Assembly (NCBI GenBank): GCA_036783645.1
Contig: DAIPWT010000003.1
Coordinates: forward strand, 56,671 to 120,670
Direction of reading: 5' to 3'
Length of the DNA stretch: 64,000 nt
Origin: UBA4732 sp002404095
GTDB taxonomy: Bacteria > Planctomycetota > Planctomycetia > Gemmatales > Gemmataceae
Shown: positions 16,749 to 25,335 of the stretch, piece after piece
Layout of the letters: each line of letters opens with the position of its first letter
Numbering within the stretch: position 1 is the first letter of the stretch
Position numbers and translations under genes: made by a program
Notes under the pieces: generated by a model
Database searches by the model: none
What the model was told of the DNA's origin: nothing
What the model saw: the letters and a program-made list of their open reading frames with translations, nothing else

Positions 16749-17657
16749 ATGCCATCCGAAGCGACTTACAAGTACCTCGACCCCGTAGCCCTCAGCCGGC
16801 TCAAGAACCTTTCTCTCGCGGCCAAGCTCGTCGCCGAGGGCTTCTTCGCCGGCCTTCACAAAAGTCCGCACAAGGGCTTCTCTATCGAGTTCGCCGAACA
16901 CCGCGAATACACGCCCGGCATGGACCCGCGCCACGTCGATTGGCGCGTCCTCGGCCGATCCGACAAGCTCTACGTCAAGCAGTACGAAGAGGAAACCAGC
17001 CTCCGCTGCTACCTACTAGTCGATAAGTCGGCGTCGATGGGTTACAAATCCGAAGGCGCCGCGATGTCCAAGCTGGAATACGCCTCGTACCTTGCCGCCA
17101 CGCTGGCCTATCTGACGGCGTTTCAGCACGACGCCGCCGGCCTCATTACCTTTGACAACCGCATCCGCGATCAGATTCCGGCGCGGCAAGGTCCGGGACA
17201 TATGCGATTGCTCATGGAGAAATTAGAACATACGCAAGCCGGCGCCGAGACCTCACTGAGCAAGGTTTTTCACGAATTGGCCGAGTCGCTGAAACGCCGG
17301 GCGATGGTCGTAATCCTCTCCGATTTGTTTGACGACACCGACGAGCTAATTAGTGCGCTTAAGCATTTCCGGCACAAAAAGCATGAAGTCATCGTCTTCC
17401 AGATATTGGACCCGGCCGAGTTGGATTTCCCCTTCGATGACGTGACGCGCATCGAAGACATGGAAACGAGCCGGGAGATCACCAGCGACCCGCGCGCCTT
17501 TCGCAAGGCATATCTGGACGAGTTGAATAAGTTCCTCGACGCCGTGCGCCTCGGCTGCCGGGCTTCCAACATCGACTACACGACGGCGCGGACCGACCAG
17601 CGTTTCGATCAGTTCCTCGGCGGCTACCTCGCCCGCCGGCAGGCTCTATTGCGCTGA
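16749..17657 (+). CDS. DUF58 protein with VWA-like fold
   Basis: The 302-residue protein begins with the DUF58 pattern: LAAKLVAEGFFAGLHKSPHKG, then the EHREYTPGMDPRHVDWRVLGRSD region. The VWA metal site follows (LLVDKSASMGY, a D-x-S-x-S). DUF58 proteins are cytosolic partners of MoxR ATPases. No membrane segment is visible. The start ATG at 16749 is 20 bases after the nucleotidyltransferase stop. Its closest relative in the window is the DUF58 gene at 52859-53746, which also pairs with MoxR. Confidence 0.9.
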   Translation: MPSEATYKYLDPVALSRLKNLSLAAKLVAEGFFAGLHKSPHKGFSIEFAEHREYTPGMDPRHVDWRVLGRSDKLYVKQYEEETSLRCYLLVDKSASMGYKSEGAAMSKLEYASYLAATLAYLTAFQHDAAGLITFDNRIRDQIPARQGPGHMRLLMEKLEHTQAGAETSLSKVFHELAESLKRRAMVVILSDLFDDTDELISALKHFRHKKHEVIVFQILDPAELDFPFDDVTRIEDMETSREITSDPRAFRKAYLDELNKFLDAVRLGCRASNIDYTTARTDQRFDQFLGGYLARRQALLR

Positions 17658-17670
17658 ACCGGAGTCCGCC

Positions 17671-19998
17671 ATGTCCCCTCTCATGAATCTGCTGGCGACC
17701 CGGCTGAACTTCCTTGGCCTGTTGTCGTTTCAACTCGGGCCGGCCCTCGCCGGGCTGGCCGCGGCGATGATCCCGGTCGTCATCCACCTCAGCCGTTCGC
17801 GGCGCACTAAGAAGATGCGCTTCTCCACCACGCGGTTTTTCACCGAGCAGTTCCTGCGCTCCTACCGCATGAGCCGCATTCGGGAAGTGCTGCTTTTGCT
17901 CTGCCGTATGGCCCTTTTCGCCCTGTTGGGCTTCGCCGTCGCGCAGCCGCTGCTGTCGTCGCCGGCGACGGGCGCCTTCCGGCCGCAGGGGTCGCGCGGC
18001 GTCGTCCTCCTGCTCGACGACTCCGCCAGCATGGGCTATATCGAGGATGGTAAAACGCTGTTTGACCGCGCCCGCGACGCGGCGAAAAAGGTCGTGGAGT
18101 CGCTGCGGCCTGGCGACAGCGCCTCCGTCGTCCTGGCCGGGCGAAGGGCCGACGGGCCGCGCGAGGTTTTCGCCCGACCGACAACCCGGCTCGACGATGT
18201 TCTCCAGGCGCTCGACGCGGCAAAGCCGTCGGACTTGAGCGCCGACTTGACGGAAGCCATTCCGGTCGCCGAGGCGCAAGCCCGCGCCGCCGCGGCCGAC
18301 GGCAAGGAAGTCTACGTCTTTAGCGATCTGCAAGAGTCGAATTGGCCTGATCGCCCGCTTGAGGCGGAGAGTGGGGGACCGGCCCTATTCGTCGTGCAGG
18401 TGCGGCCGCAGAAACCCGTGTCGAACTTGGGCGTGACCGCCGTGCAGTTCACCTCGGCTCGGCCGATGGCCGGCGCCCCGTTCACGATCCGACCATTGCT
18501 TACTATCGCCGGCGAGAGTCGCGACGCCGTGGACGTGCGGCTCTTCGTGGACGGCGAGAAGATCGGCGAACAGAAGGTGGAAAAGTTGCAGACGGGCCGT
18601 TGGGCCGCGCCACGCTTCCATCACACCTTCACAACGGGCGGCTGGCATTCCGGTTATGTCGAGGTCGAGGACGAGACGCTGCCGGCTGACAACCGCCGGT
18701 ACTTCGCTGTCGAGGTTCTGCAATCGGTTAAGGTGCTGGCCGTGGACGGCGGCCAGTCCAAGGTCGGCCGCGAGGACGCCCTGTTCTTCCTTCAACGCGC
18801 GTTAACCGCCAGCCCAGAACGCCAGAAAAGTCCCGTGGAAGTGGACGTGGTTCCTCCCGACGCCTTTGTCGATAAAGACCTCAACGGATATCCTTTGATC
18901 GTATTGGCCGACGTGGAATCGCTGTCGCCCAAGGCGGTGGACAAGCTCGAAGACTACGTGGCCAACGGCGGCAGCGCCTTCATTTTCCTCGGCGGCCGCG
19001 TCGATCCGGCGTTTTACAACGAAAACCTTATCGGCCCAGGCCGGCGCGACGGCGGCCTATTGCCCGGCCCGTTGGTCAAGAGGATCGGCGATCCGGCCGA
19101 GGGAAAAGACATCGCCTTTATCAGCGACGTGGACTACGAACATCCCGCCCTCGGTGCGTTCCGCGACCCGGGCTTTGCCTCGCTCGCCGGCCCATCCGTC
19201 ACATTCAAGGCGTTGTGGCAAGTGGATGTCAAACCACCAGCGTCGGTATTGATGAAGGCCAGCACTGGCATGATAAGTGTGCCGCTGCTGTGCGAGAAGG
19301 CTGTCGGCAAGGGTCGCGTTATGCTCTATACCTCCTCTTGCGACCGCTCATGGACGAATTTCCCGATCCGGCCTGCCTACTTGCCGTGGGCGCGTCAGCT
19401 GGCCGCGTATTTGACGCAAGAACCGCTGAACCGCGATACGTTCCACTTGACTGGCGACGTGGTGCAACTGACCCAAGCCGGGGCGGAAGCATCCACCCCA
19501 CTGCGCGTTAAGAAGCCAGACGGCCAATACACCGCGGCGGAGTGGAATGAGGCGGCGAAGGTCATGGAGTTTGCCGACGCCGACCGCGCCGGCGTCTACA
19601 CCGTCGAGACGGCCGACCACAGGCCGGCCGGCATGTTCGCGGTCAATACGGAAAATTACGAGTCGAAATTGGTCTATCTCGACGATCAGCTTGCCAACAA
19701 CCCAGGCGCAGACCGGCGTGCGAAGGTGGAGACAGGTTTGAAAAAGTCGCGGCTGGCCAATCGGCCCTTGTCGGCGTTCGTGGACGACCCGGAGCAAGCG
19801 TCGCACACCGGCGGATGGGGCGACGCCAACGTATGGGTCTGGATTCTGCTGGCGGTGTTGGCCGTGGCCGTGGCCGAACCGACGCTGGCTAACCGAATTA
19901 GCGCCCTGTTGTTCTCCCGTCCACGAATCGCGCCCGATACCCGCGTTCCGCCACGGGCGCCCGAAGCATCCTCGACGCCGGAGATGAGTACCCGATGA
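17671..19998 (+). CDS. BatA-domain VWA membrane protein
   Basis: The 775-residue protein starts with an aerotolerance-regulator (BatA) N-terminus: a membrane helix about 23-40, the basic SRSRRTKKMRFSTTRF loop, and a second helix about 72-92. The VWA domain has an intact D116-x-S118-x-S120 site (LLLDDSASMGY). A long C-terminal half of GATase-like and beta-rich sequence follows, ending in a helix near 720-740. It would display its large domains outside the cytoplasmic membrane. The four-base ATGA overlap with the next gene indicates tight translational coupling. Two ATGs lie close together at the start (17671 and 17683); the first follows GGAG. Confidence 0.87.
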   Translation: MSPLMNLLATRLNFLGLLSFQLGPALAGLAAAMIPVVIHLSRSRRTKKMRFSTTRFFTEQFLRSYRMSRIREVLLLLCRMALFALLGFAVAQPLLSSPATGAFRPQGSRGVVLLLDDSASMGYIEDGKTLFDRARDAAKKVVESLRPGDSASVVLAGRRADGPREVFARPTTRLDDVLQALDAAKPSDLSADLTEAIPVAEAQARAAAADGKEVYVFSDLQESNWPDRPLEAESGGPALFVVQVRPQKPVSNLGVTAVQFTSARPMAGAPFTIRPLLTIAGESRDAVDVRLFVDGEKIGEQKVEKLQTGRWAAPRFHHTFTTGGWHSGYVEVEDETLPADNRRYFAVEVLQSVKVLAVDGGQSKVGREDALFFLQRALTASPERQKSPVEVDVVPPDAFVDKDLNGYPLIVLADVESLSPKAVDKLEDYVANGGSAFIFLGGRVDPAFYNENLIGPGRRDGGLLPGPLVKRIGDPAEGKDIAFISDVDYEHPALGAFRDPGFASLAGPSVTFKALWQVDVKPPASVLMKASTGMISVPLLCEKAVGKGRVMLYTSSCDRSWTNFPIRPAYLPWARQLAAYLTQEPLNRDTFHLTGDVVQLTQAGAEASTPLRVKKPDGQYTAAEWNEAAKVMEFADADRAGVYTVETADHRPAGMFAVNTENYESKLVYLDDQLANNPGADRRAKVETGLKKSRLANRPLSAFVDDPEQASHTGGWGDANVWVWILLAVLAVAVAEPTLANRISALLFSRPRIAPDTRVPPRAPEASSTPEMSTR

Positions 19999-22448
19999 CC
20001 GCTGTTCCGACGCCTTTGCTGGCCTATTTTGTTTTCGAGCCGTACCTGGCGCTTTTTTCCCTTGCCGCGATAGTGGGGACGATGGCGGGCCTGGCGTTCG
20101 GCTTCTTTTCCGCTCGCTTTCCTATGTCATCCATGCTCAAGGCCGGTCTCCTAATCGCAGCACTGCCGCTGACGTTCGCCCTGGCGCTTGCGGTACAATA
20201 CGTTCCCGGTCTGGTCCGGTCCTATTCGGTCGCCGCGCCGTCGTGGGCCATGTTTGCGCAATCCTCCGGCGGCTTCCTTTTCGGCTGGGGCCTGTGCGCC
20301 ATGGTCGAAACCTACTACCGCATCTTCGAGCGCTCCGGCCGGCTGTTGGCGTGGGGGCTGTTGGGTCTGCGCATCGGCGGCATCCTACTGCTGCTGACCA
20401 TCCTTGCCAACCCGGTCTGGAAGCAGAAAAACATCGATCCAGGCCGCGTCGTCGTGGTGCTGGACGATTCGCGGTCGATGTCGCTGACCGACTCCAGCGG
20501 CGTCAGCCGCTACGACCGGGCGAAAGCGGCGGTGGGCCAGCTTATGCGCGCCCTCGAAGCGAACCATACCGGCCCACGCGTGGCCGTGGACTTGTACGAC
20601 GTGAACGGCGATCACCGGGACGAACCGCCCGCGACTCCGACGGTGGACCACACGAATCTGACGCGAGCCCTGCAAGAGGCGGCCCTGAAGGCGCGCGGCA
20701 GCCATCTGGTGACGGCTTTAGTGCTGGTCAGCGACGGCATGGACAACACCGGCCGCAAGGATTTCAGCGATTGGGAAGATACGTCCGTCCCCATTCACGG
20801 CCTCGGCTTCGCGGCGGTCGAAACGGGCGATCTCGACCTGGCGGTGCGCAAGCCCGCCGCGCCGGAACGCGCGCGCATCCACAACGAATTGCGTATCAGC
20901 GTGCCGGTAGTCAAGAGCGGCGCGGCGGCTGCCGAAGCGACAGTTGCCCTCAAGCTAGGTCGCGACGTTTTGGCATCGCAAAAGGTGAACTTCGGCGCCG
21001 GCCCGTCGGAACAGGTCATAACGCTGGCGTACACGCCGCACCAGGCCGGCGACTTCGTGTTTACCGCCTCGGTCGAAACGACAGCCGGCGAACGCAATCT
21101 GAGCAACAACGCGGCCCAGTTCCCCATGCGCATCGACGCCGACCCCATCCGCGTGTTGTACATCGAAGGTTTCCTCCGTTACGAGTATAAGTATCTCAAA
21201 GCGCGACTGGAGGACGACCCGGATGTGGCGCTCGTGTCGGTGGTTCGCCGCGTCAATCCGGAAGGGCTTGCCGGCGCCCCAGAAAAGGACGTGCTGACCG
21301 CCGACGCGCTAAAACGCATGGACGTGGTGATCCTCGGCGATATGGAGCGCAAGTTCCTGTCGGCGGCGGAGTACCAGCAGCTTTTGCGTTGGCTCGACGA
21401 GAAGAACCATTCGCTGTTGCTGCTGGGCGGGTACAAATCATTCGGCCAGGAAGGCTTTCGCGGCACACCCTTGGCCGACGCGCTGCCGGTGGTGTTCGCC
21501 GCACAGCCTCCTTTGCAGAGTGAAGAACCCTTTCATTTACAGTTGACCGACAAGGGCCAGGGCCATCCGATCTTCACGCTTTCCGGCGACCGCGTGAAGG
21601 ACGCGGAGGCGTGGGGCGACCTACCGCCGTTGCGCGGCATGAGCCTGGTGGACCGCGTGAAGCCCGGCGCCGAGGAGTTGGCCGTCAACTTTGCCGTGAC
21701 GGAGAACGGCAAGCCCGCGGTGGTCGCGGCGGTACAGCGGGCCGGCGGCGGTGGGCAGGTTTTGGTGTTGACGGTCGATTCCACCTGGCTCTGGAGCCGG
21801 CTGCCGCGCACGCATGGGCAGGCCGACACGCTCTACGGCCGCTTCTGGAGTCAGACGGTGCGTTGGCTGGCCGGCCGCGGCCGCGACGAACAACGGCCGC
21901 TGCTCACTGTTTTCCCGGACAAGCCTTATTACGATGTCGGTAAGCGCGTCCTATTGACCATAAAGCGCCAGCCGCGTGCCGATGTGGACCTCAGCGCCAC
22001 GCAGGTCGCTCTCGAAATCATCGGGCCGGACGGTAAACCGTTGCCGCCGGAGCAGACGCCGACGCCGCGCGCCAGTTCCGGGCAGCCCGACGTTTTCACC
22101 GCCGAGTTTACGCCAACGGTCAGCGGCCGTTACGAGGTCAACGCCACGCTGAACGCCGACAGCAAGGTAGTAAGCAACCAGACGACCGAGTTCCGCGCCC
22201 AGGGTGCGGATTACGAGTTGGCCGACGAGGGGACCAACCCGGAGACCCTGAAAGCGCTGGCGAAGGCGACGGGCGGCGTCTACCTGGCCGTAGATCAGGC
22301 GGACAAGCTGGCGGACAAGATCGCCCGCAAGGACCGCATGGGGCCGGAGCATCGCGACGAGTTCTGGAATTCACCGCTCTTGTTTGGGGCTTTTCTGCTG
22401 TGCGTATCGGCCGAGTGGTTCTTGCGACGCTGGAATCAGATGGTATGA
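19995..22448 (+). CDS. Membrane VWA/GATase-like protein
   Basis: The 817-residue protein has four N-terminal hydrophobic segments (about 10-40, 48-72, 88-104 and 118-138). Its VWA metal site is D157-x-S159-x-S161 (VVVLDDSRSMSL). A GATase-like region opens with IRVLYIEGFLRYEYKYLK and includes LLLGGYKSFGQEG. A beta-sandwich follows, then a last helix at about 795-810. Its plan matches the protein at 8455, so two such paralogues bracket the cluster. It overlaps BatA by four bases and the next small gene by ATGA at 22445-22448. Confidence 0.85.
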   Translation: MTAVPTPLLAYFVFEPYLALFSLAAIVGTMAGLAFGFFSARFPMSSMLKAGLLIAALPLTFALALAVQYVPGLVRSYSVAAPSWAMFAQSSGGFLFGWGLCAMVETYYRIFERSGRLLAWGLLGLRIGGILLLLTILANPVWKQKNIDPGRVVVVLDDSRSMSLTDSSGVSRYDRAKAAVGQLMRALEANHTGPRVAVDLYDVNGDHRDEPPATPTVDHTNLTRALQEAALKARGSHLVTALVLVSDGMDNTGRKDFSDWEDTSVPIHGLGFAAVETGDLDLAVRKPAAPERARIHNELRISVPVVKSGAAAAEATVALKLGRDVLASQKVNFGAGPSEQVITLAYTPHQAGDFVFTASVETTAGERNLSNNAAQFPMRIDADPIRVLYIEGFLRYEYKYLKARLEDDPDVALVSVVRRVNPEGLAGAPEKDVLTADALKRMDVVILGDMERKFLSAAEYQQLLRWLDEKNHSLLLLGGYKSFGQEGFRGTPLADALPVVFAAQPPLQSEEPFHLQLTDKGQGHPIFTLSGDRVKDAEAWGDLPPLRGMSLVDRVKPGAEELAVNFAVTENGKPAVVAAVQRAGGGGQVLVLTVDSTWLWSRLPRTHGQADTLYGRFWSQTVRWLAGRGRDEQRPLLTVFPDKPYYDVGKRVLLTIKRQPRADVDLSATQVALEIIGPDGKPLPPEQTPTPRASSGQPDVFTAEFTPTVSGRYEVNATLNADSKVVSNQTTEFRAQGADYELADEGTNPETLKALAKATGGVYLAVDQADKLADKIARKDRMGPEHRDEFWNSPLLFGAFLLCVSAEWFLRRWNQMV

Positions 22449-22993
22449 TCGAGTGGATGCGGCTTGCAACCGTCTGCGGGGGTGGTGAGCGAGTGACCAT
22501 CGAAAATAAGCTGCGCACGCTTGCCGATTGCGGCCTCAAACTGAACGACCAATTCAGTGTTCCTGACCTCGTCGAGAGCTGGGGGAGGAAGGCTCTCGAT
22601 GAACCCGGCTACAATCTTGCCCTCGTTTGTCTTGGTATGACGCAGGAAGAACCGCCGTGGACTCCTCATTGCGAAAATCTCTGGCACTTTGACACAGAGT
22701 GCATGGAGGGCGATGGCAGCTACCTTCGTATCGCCATGCGGATGGCGGAAATGACACAAGGGTCTCTGCCACTTTCAGACTTTCAGGATCACGTTGATGT
22801 TGAGGAAAGGAAAGCATGGCTTCGTTTCAAGTGTCAAGGCAAGCTGGTCCACATTGATTGCGAGGTTCAAGACGATTGGGTTGACCCCAGCATTTTCGGA
22901 CGTTTTGTTGACCTTCTTGCCAAGTGTGACCCGAACAAACTCTTCATCCGAACAGCGAGAGCTGATCGCCATCTTGCAACGCCGGCTGGCTGA
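22445..22993 (+). CDS. Hypothetical protein, conserved-looking acidic/aromatic core
   Basis: The 182-residue product is not recognised by name. ATG 22445 overlaps the previous stop as ATGA; an internal GTG at 22493 is an alternative start. The central part, with LWHFDTECMEGDGSYLRIA, then AWLRFKCQGK and a DDWVDPSIFGRFVDLL motif, resembles small soluble proteins seen next to unrelated genes in planctomycetes. The last 15 or so codons look out of keeping with the rest and run into a second frame described at 22926, so the 3' end may be frameshifted. Confidence 0.6.
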   Translation: MIEWMRLATVCGGGERVTIENKLRTLADCGLKLNDQFSVPDLVESWGRKALDEPGYNLALVCLGMTQEEPPWTPHCENLWHFDTECMEGDGSYLRIAMRMAEMTQGSLPLSDFQDHVDVEERKAWLRFKCQGKLVHIDCEVQDDWVDPSIFGRFVDLLAKCDPNKLFIRTARADRHLATPAG

Positions 22994-23381
22994 GGCGGGT
23001 CGCCACCGACTGATTGCCGAAGTTCAAGAGGCTCGCCAACAGTTGGCGACGGGCCAGTGGCGGCCCGTCACCCCAGCCGAATTGGTGCGCGAGGCTCCGA
23101 GCCGAGGCGATGCCTTTCCTAGCTGTGCGTCCATCAGCGATCCGTCGGAGACGACTCCGCGAGGGTCGTCAGCCGCCACATCGGCTCTGGCTCATCTCCC
23201 GCCTCGATCGCGCGTTCCTCACGTCGCAGCTTCAGCAATCCTGCCAGCACTTGCTTTTCGGCATAGGGCATTACCTCCGCCGGCGCTCCGCGATATAGCT
23301 CCTGAGCCAAATCCGTCACGCGCCGCGGTTCTGCCGTCAGCGCTTGGACTAACTGCTCCTCGCGCTTGCGACGGTGGTTGA
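22926..23381 (+). pseudogene. Overlapping small ORF, probable remnant of a helical antitoxin-like or orphan protein
   Basis: A GTG at 22926 opens a frame whose first 55 codons look protein-like: SSEQRELIAILQRRLAEAG, then RHRLIAEVQEARQQLA and RPVTPAELVREA. This is an amphipathic helical pattern familiar from small planctomycete addiction-module-like proteins. After about codon 58 the translation becomes Ser/Pro/Ala-rich noise and runs antisense into the Nudix gene, so the native stop has probably been lost. It overlaps the end of the hypothetical gene at 22445 in another frame. I treat it as a degraded or fused fragment. Confidence 0.4.
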
Positions 23382-24663
23382 CGCACTCGTCGAGGACCGC
23401 CTGCGGCCGGGAGCTAACCGAACCGTGAGCCGGCAACAGCAGCCGAGCGGGCCGCGTCCGCAGCCGCCGTAGGGATTCCAAATACTCCGTGATGTCGCCC
23501 TCTGGCGGCGTAATGACCACCGACGACATCGTAGACGCCATATCGCCTACGAAAAGGAGACGATAGGTTGATTCGTAAAAGCAGAGATGGCCGGGGGCGT
23601 GGCCGGGCGTATGGATTGCTTCCAGCCGCCACGCGCCGCCATGCGGTGCGATCCCGAGGTCCAGGGTCGCGCCATCGCCGATTTCCTGATCGACCTTCAC
23701 CTTGCCCGCCAGTACGCGGGCCGTCCAGGGGTGGGCGAGGACGGGGACGCCGTACCGTCGTGCAATGGCGTCCGCCGCGCCGATATGATCGGGATGGTGG
23801 TGCGTGAGTAGGACGCCGGCCATATGGGCGCCCGCGTTCAAGCGGGCGTCGAGCAGCGTAAACAGCCGACTTTGCTCGTAAAGATCGGTTGGGCCGGGGT
23901 CGATCAGGTAGGCCGGGTTCTGGCCGACGAGAAAAGCGTTTGTGTAGTAAGTCGGAGGAAGACCCTTGCAGAAGAGCGGAATCATCTGCGCTTGTGGGCT
24001 GAAATAGATCCTCTCCGGCGCGCCCGCCCCGAGTGCGTCGAACAAGGCTCTGCCGTTTCGCGCTAGTTCCGTCACGGGGCGTCCGCGGATCGTCTCCAAC
24101 AGCGATACGCTAGGCGGCGAAAGCAGCGTCCGACCTTGTTCCCATGCGCACAGAGCCGCGTCGGCGCTAAGCCATTCGCCGGCGTCCAGTTCGCCCGGCT
24201 CGACGACGGCAATTTGTCCGGGAGGCAAGTCGGCTGTGTAAAAGGCGGTGTCGAAGCGAATGGACGAGAACGGCGGCGTGACTAGGCTGCCGGCGTAGGT
24301 GAGGTCGTCGGAGTGAATCGTCAGACCAAGGCGGTCGAGCAAAGAAGGGAAGGCTTTCGAGTCGGCGAGCAATTCACGCCTCGAATCGGCGAGGTCGGCG
24401 TCGGCGGGAAACGAAGCGTCGGCCCGTCGGGCCAGCAGGACGCCGGTTTCCTCAAACAGTTCGCGCACGGCGGCGACGCATTGGCGTGGCACGGCCGTTA
24501 GCGCGTCGTCAGCCGGAGAGACGCGGCCGCCGGGGAAAGCCTGGAAGCCGCCCATGAAGCGCAGCGTTTCAGCCTGGCGCACCACGAACACTTCGGCCGA
24601 GCCGGGGCCGCGCGCCAGCAGAACGGTCGCTGCCAGGGGCACGGCCATCGCGGACGTATTCAC
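23134..24663 (-). CDS. Nudix hydrolase fused to LACTB2-like metallo-beta-lactamase
   Basis: The 509-residue protein has an N-terminal Nudix domain (about 8-180) with the box residues RELFEETG at 67-74. From about 235 there is a metallo-beta-lactamase domain with THHHPDH (H288, D292 and H293 in the zinc site), HTPGHAPGHL and FVGDMAS. A winged-helix-like C-terminus (DECVNHRRKREEQLVQAL) is typical of the LACTB2 ribonuclease group. This suggests a hydrolase acting on nucleotide or RNA-linked substrates, but the substrate is unknown. The start is GTG at 24663 and overlaps the receiver-protein stop as GTGA, so the two are coupled. Confidence 0.87.
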   Translation of the reverse strand: MNTSAMAVPLAATVLLARGPGSAEVFVVRQAETLRFMGGFQAFPGGRVSPADDALTAVPRQCVAAVRELFEETGVLLARRADASFPADADLADSRRELLADSKAFPSLLDRLGLTIHSDDLTYAGSLVTPPFSSIRFDTAFYTADLPPGQIAVVEPGELDAGEWLSADAALCAWEQGRTLLSPPSVSLLETIRGRPVTELARNGRALFDALGAGAPERIYFSPQAQMIPLFCKGLPPTYYTNAFLVGQNPAYLIDPGPTDLYEQSRLFTLLDARLNAGAHMAGVLLTHHHPDHIGAADAIARRYGVPVLAHPWTARVLAGKVKVDQEIGDGATLDLGIAPHGGAWRLEAIHTPGHAPGHLCFYESTYRLLFVGDMASTMSSVVITPPEGDITEYLESLRRLRTRPARLLLPAHGSVSSRPQAVLDECVNHRRKREEQLVQALTAEPRRVTDLAQELYRGAPAEVMPYAEKQVLAGLLKLRREERAIEAGDEPEPMWRLTTLAESSPTDR

Positions 24664-25067
24664 TCTTTCTTATCCGTTGGCGAGTCGGCCGATGCGTCTT
24701 TGCCTTTGAGGCCGCGTTCGACGGCTTCGAGAAGGCGTTCCATGGCGAAAGGCTTGCGGATATAATCGACGACGCCGAGGTATTCGGCGTAGGCTTTGTG
24801 CCGGCTGCCTTCGTTGGCGGTAATCATGATGATGGGCGGGGCGTCGGTTTTGTCGCGGAAGTGTTCGAGGACGGGATAGCCGCCCATGCGCGGCATCATC
24901 ATATCGAGGATGACGAGGTCGGGCCGTTGTTGATAGACCTGTTTTTGGCCCTGCTGGCCGTCGCGGGCCTGGATGACGCGATAGCCCTGCCTTTCGAGGA
25001 CCATGCGAAGGCCGTCGCTCAACTCGACGTCGTCGTCCACTACTAGGATCGTCTTGGGTTCCGGCAT
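24660..25067 (-). CDS. Stand-alone response-regulator receiver
   Basis: The 135-residue protein is a single receiver domain with the acidic pocket D11/D12, phospho-acceptor D55 in LVILDMMMP, a T at about 83 and K105 in YIRKPF. There is no output domain, only a short charged tail (KGKDASADSPTDKKE). The ATG at 25067 (MPEPKTILVVDDD) is chosen because it begins exactly at the fold; the open frame upstream is not coding-like. It is cotranscribed with and overlaps the Nudix/MBL gene. No histidine kinase is adjacent, although the one at 26218 is on the opposite strand nearby. Confidence 0.88.
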   Translation of the reverse strand: MPEPKTILVVDDDVELSDGLRMVLERQGYRVIQARDGQQGQKQVYQQRPDLVILDMMMPRMGGYPVLEHFRDKTDAPPIIMITANEGSRHKAYAEYLGVVDYIRKPFAMERLLEAVERGLKGKDASADSPTDKKE

Positions 25068-25184
25068 GAGACGCAGCCCTCTCAAGCGCGTGGGAGGAAT
25101 CCGATCGGCGGGGCGCACGTTCAAATCATAGCAATCTGCCGCCAGGGTCACAAGGACCAAGGGGAAAGGGGAGTGTTCGGCTTT

Positions 25185-25263
25185 GGCGAGCCGGGAGCGT
25201 GAGCGACCGGAGTTGCACTTACCCGCTGGCAGTATCTCCGGTCGCTAACGCTCCCGGCTCGCC
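25185..25263. repeat. Palindromic element in a divergent promoter region
   Basis: The arms are 25185-25212 and 25236-25263, 28 bp each with one mismatch. They start GGCGAGCCGGGAGCG and so are related to family A. The element lies between the divergent receiver and rnhA genes, where no transcript should end, so it is not a terminator. Confidence 0.9.
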
Positions 25264-25335
25264 ATGTTGCCCCCGCTTGCCTAAAATCCCCCAACCCGCC
25301 GGGCGCTTCGCATCGTCGGTACCGGAGGACTTCCG

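Noticed and set aside
16749..17657. Segmental duplication linking the two MoxR-DUF58 units
   Set aside because: The proteins are clearly diverged, the order of neighbours differs, and no flanking DNA similarity beyond the genes was seen, so an old paralogy is more likely.
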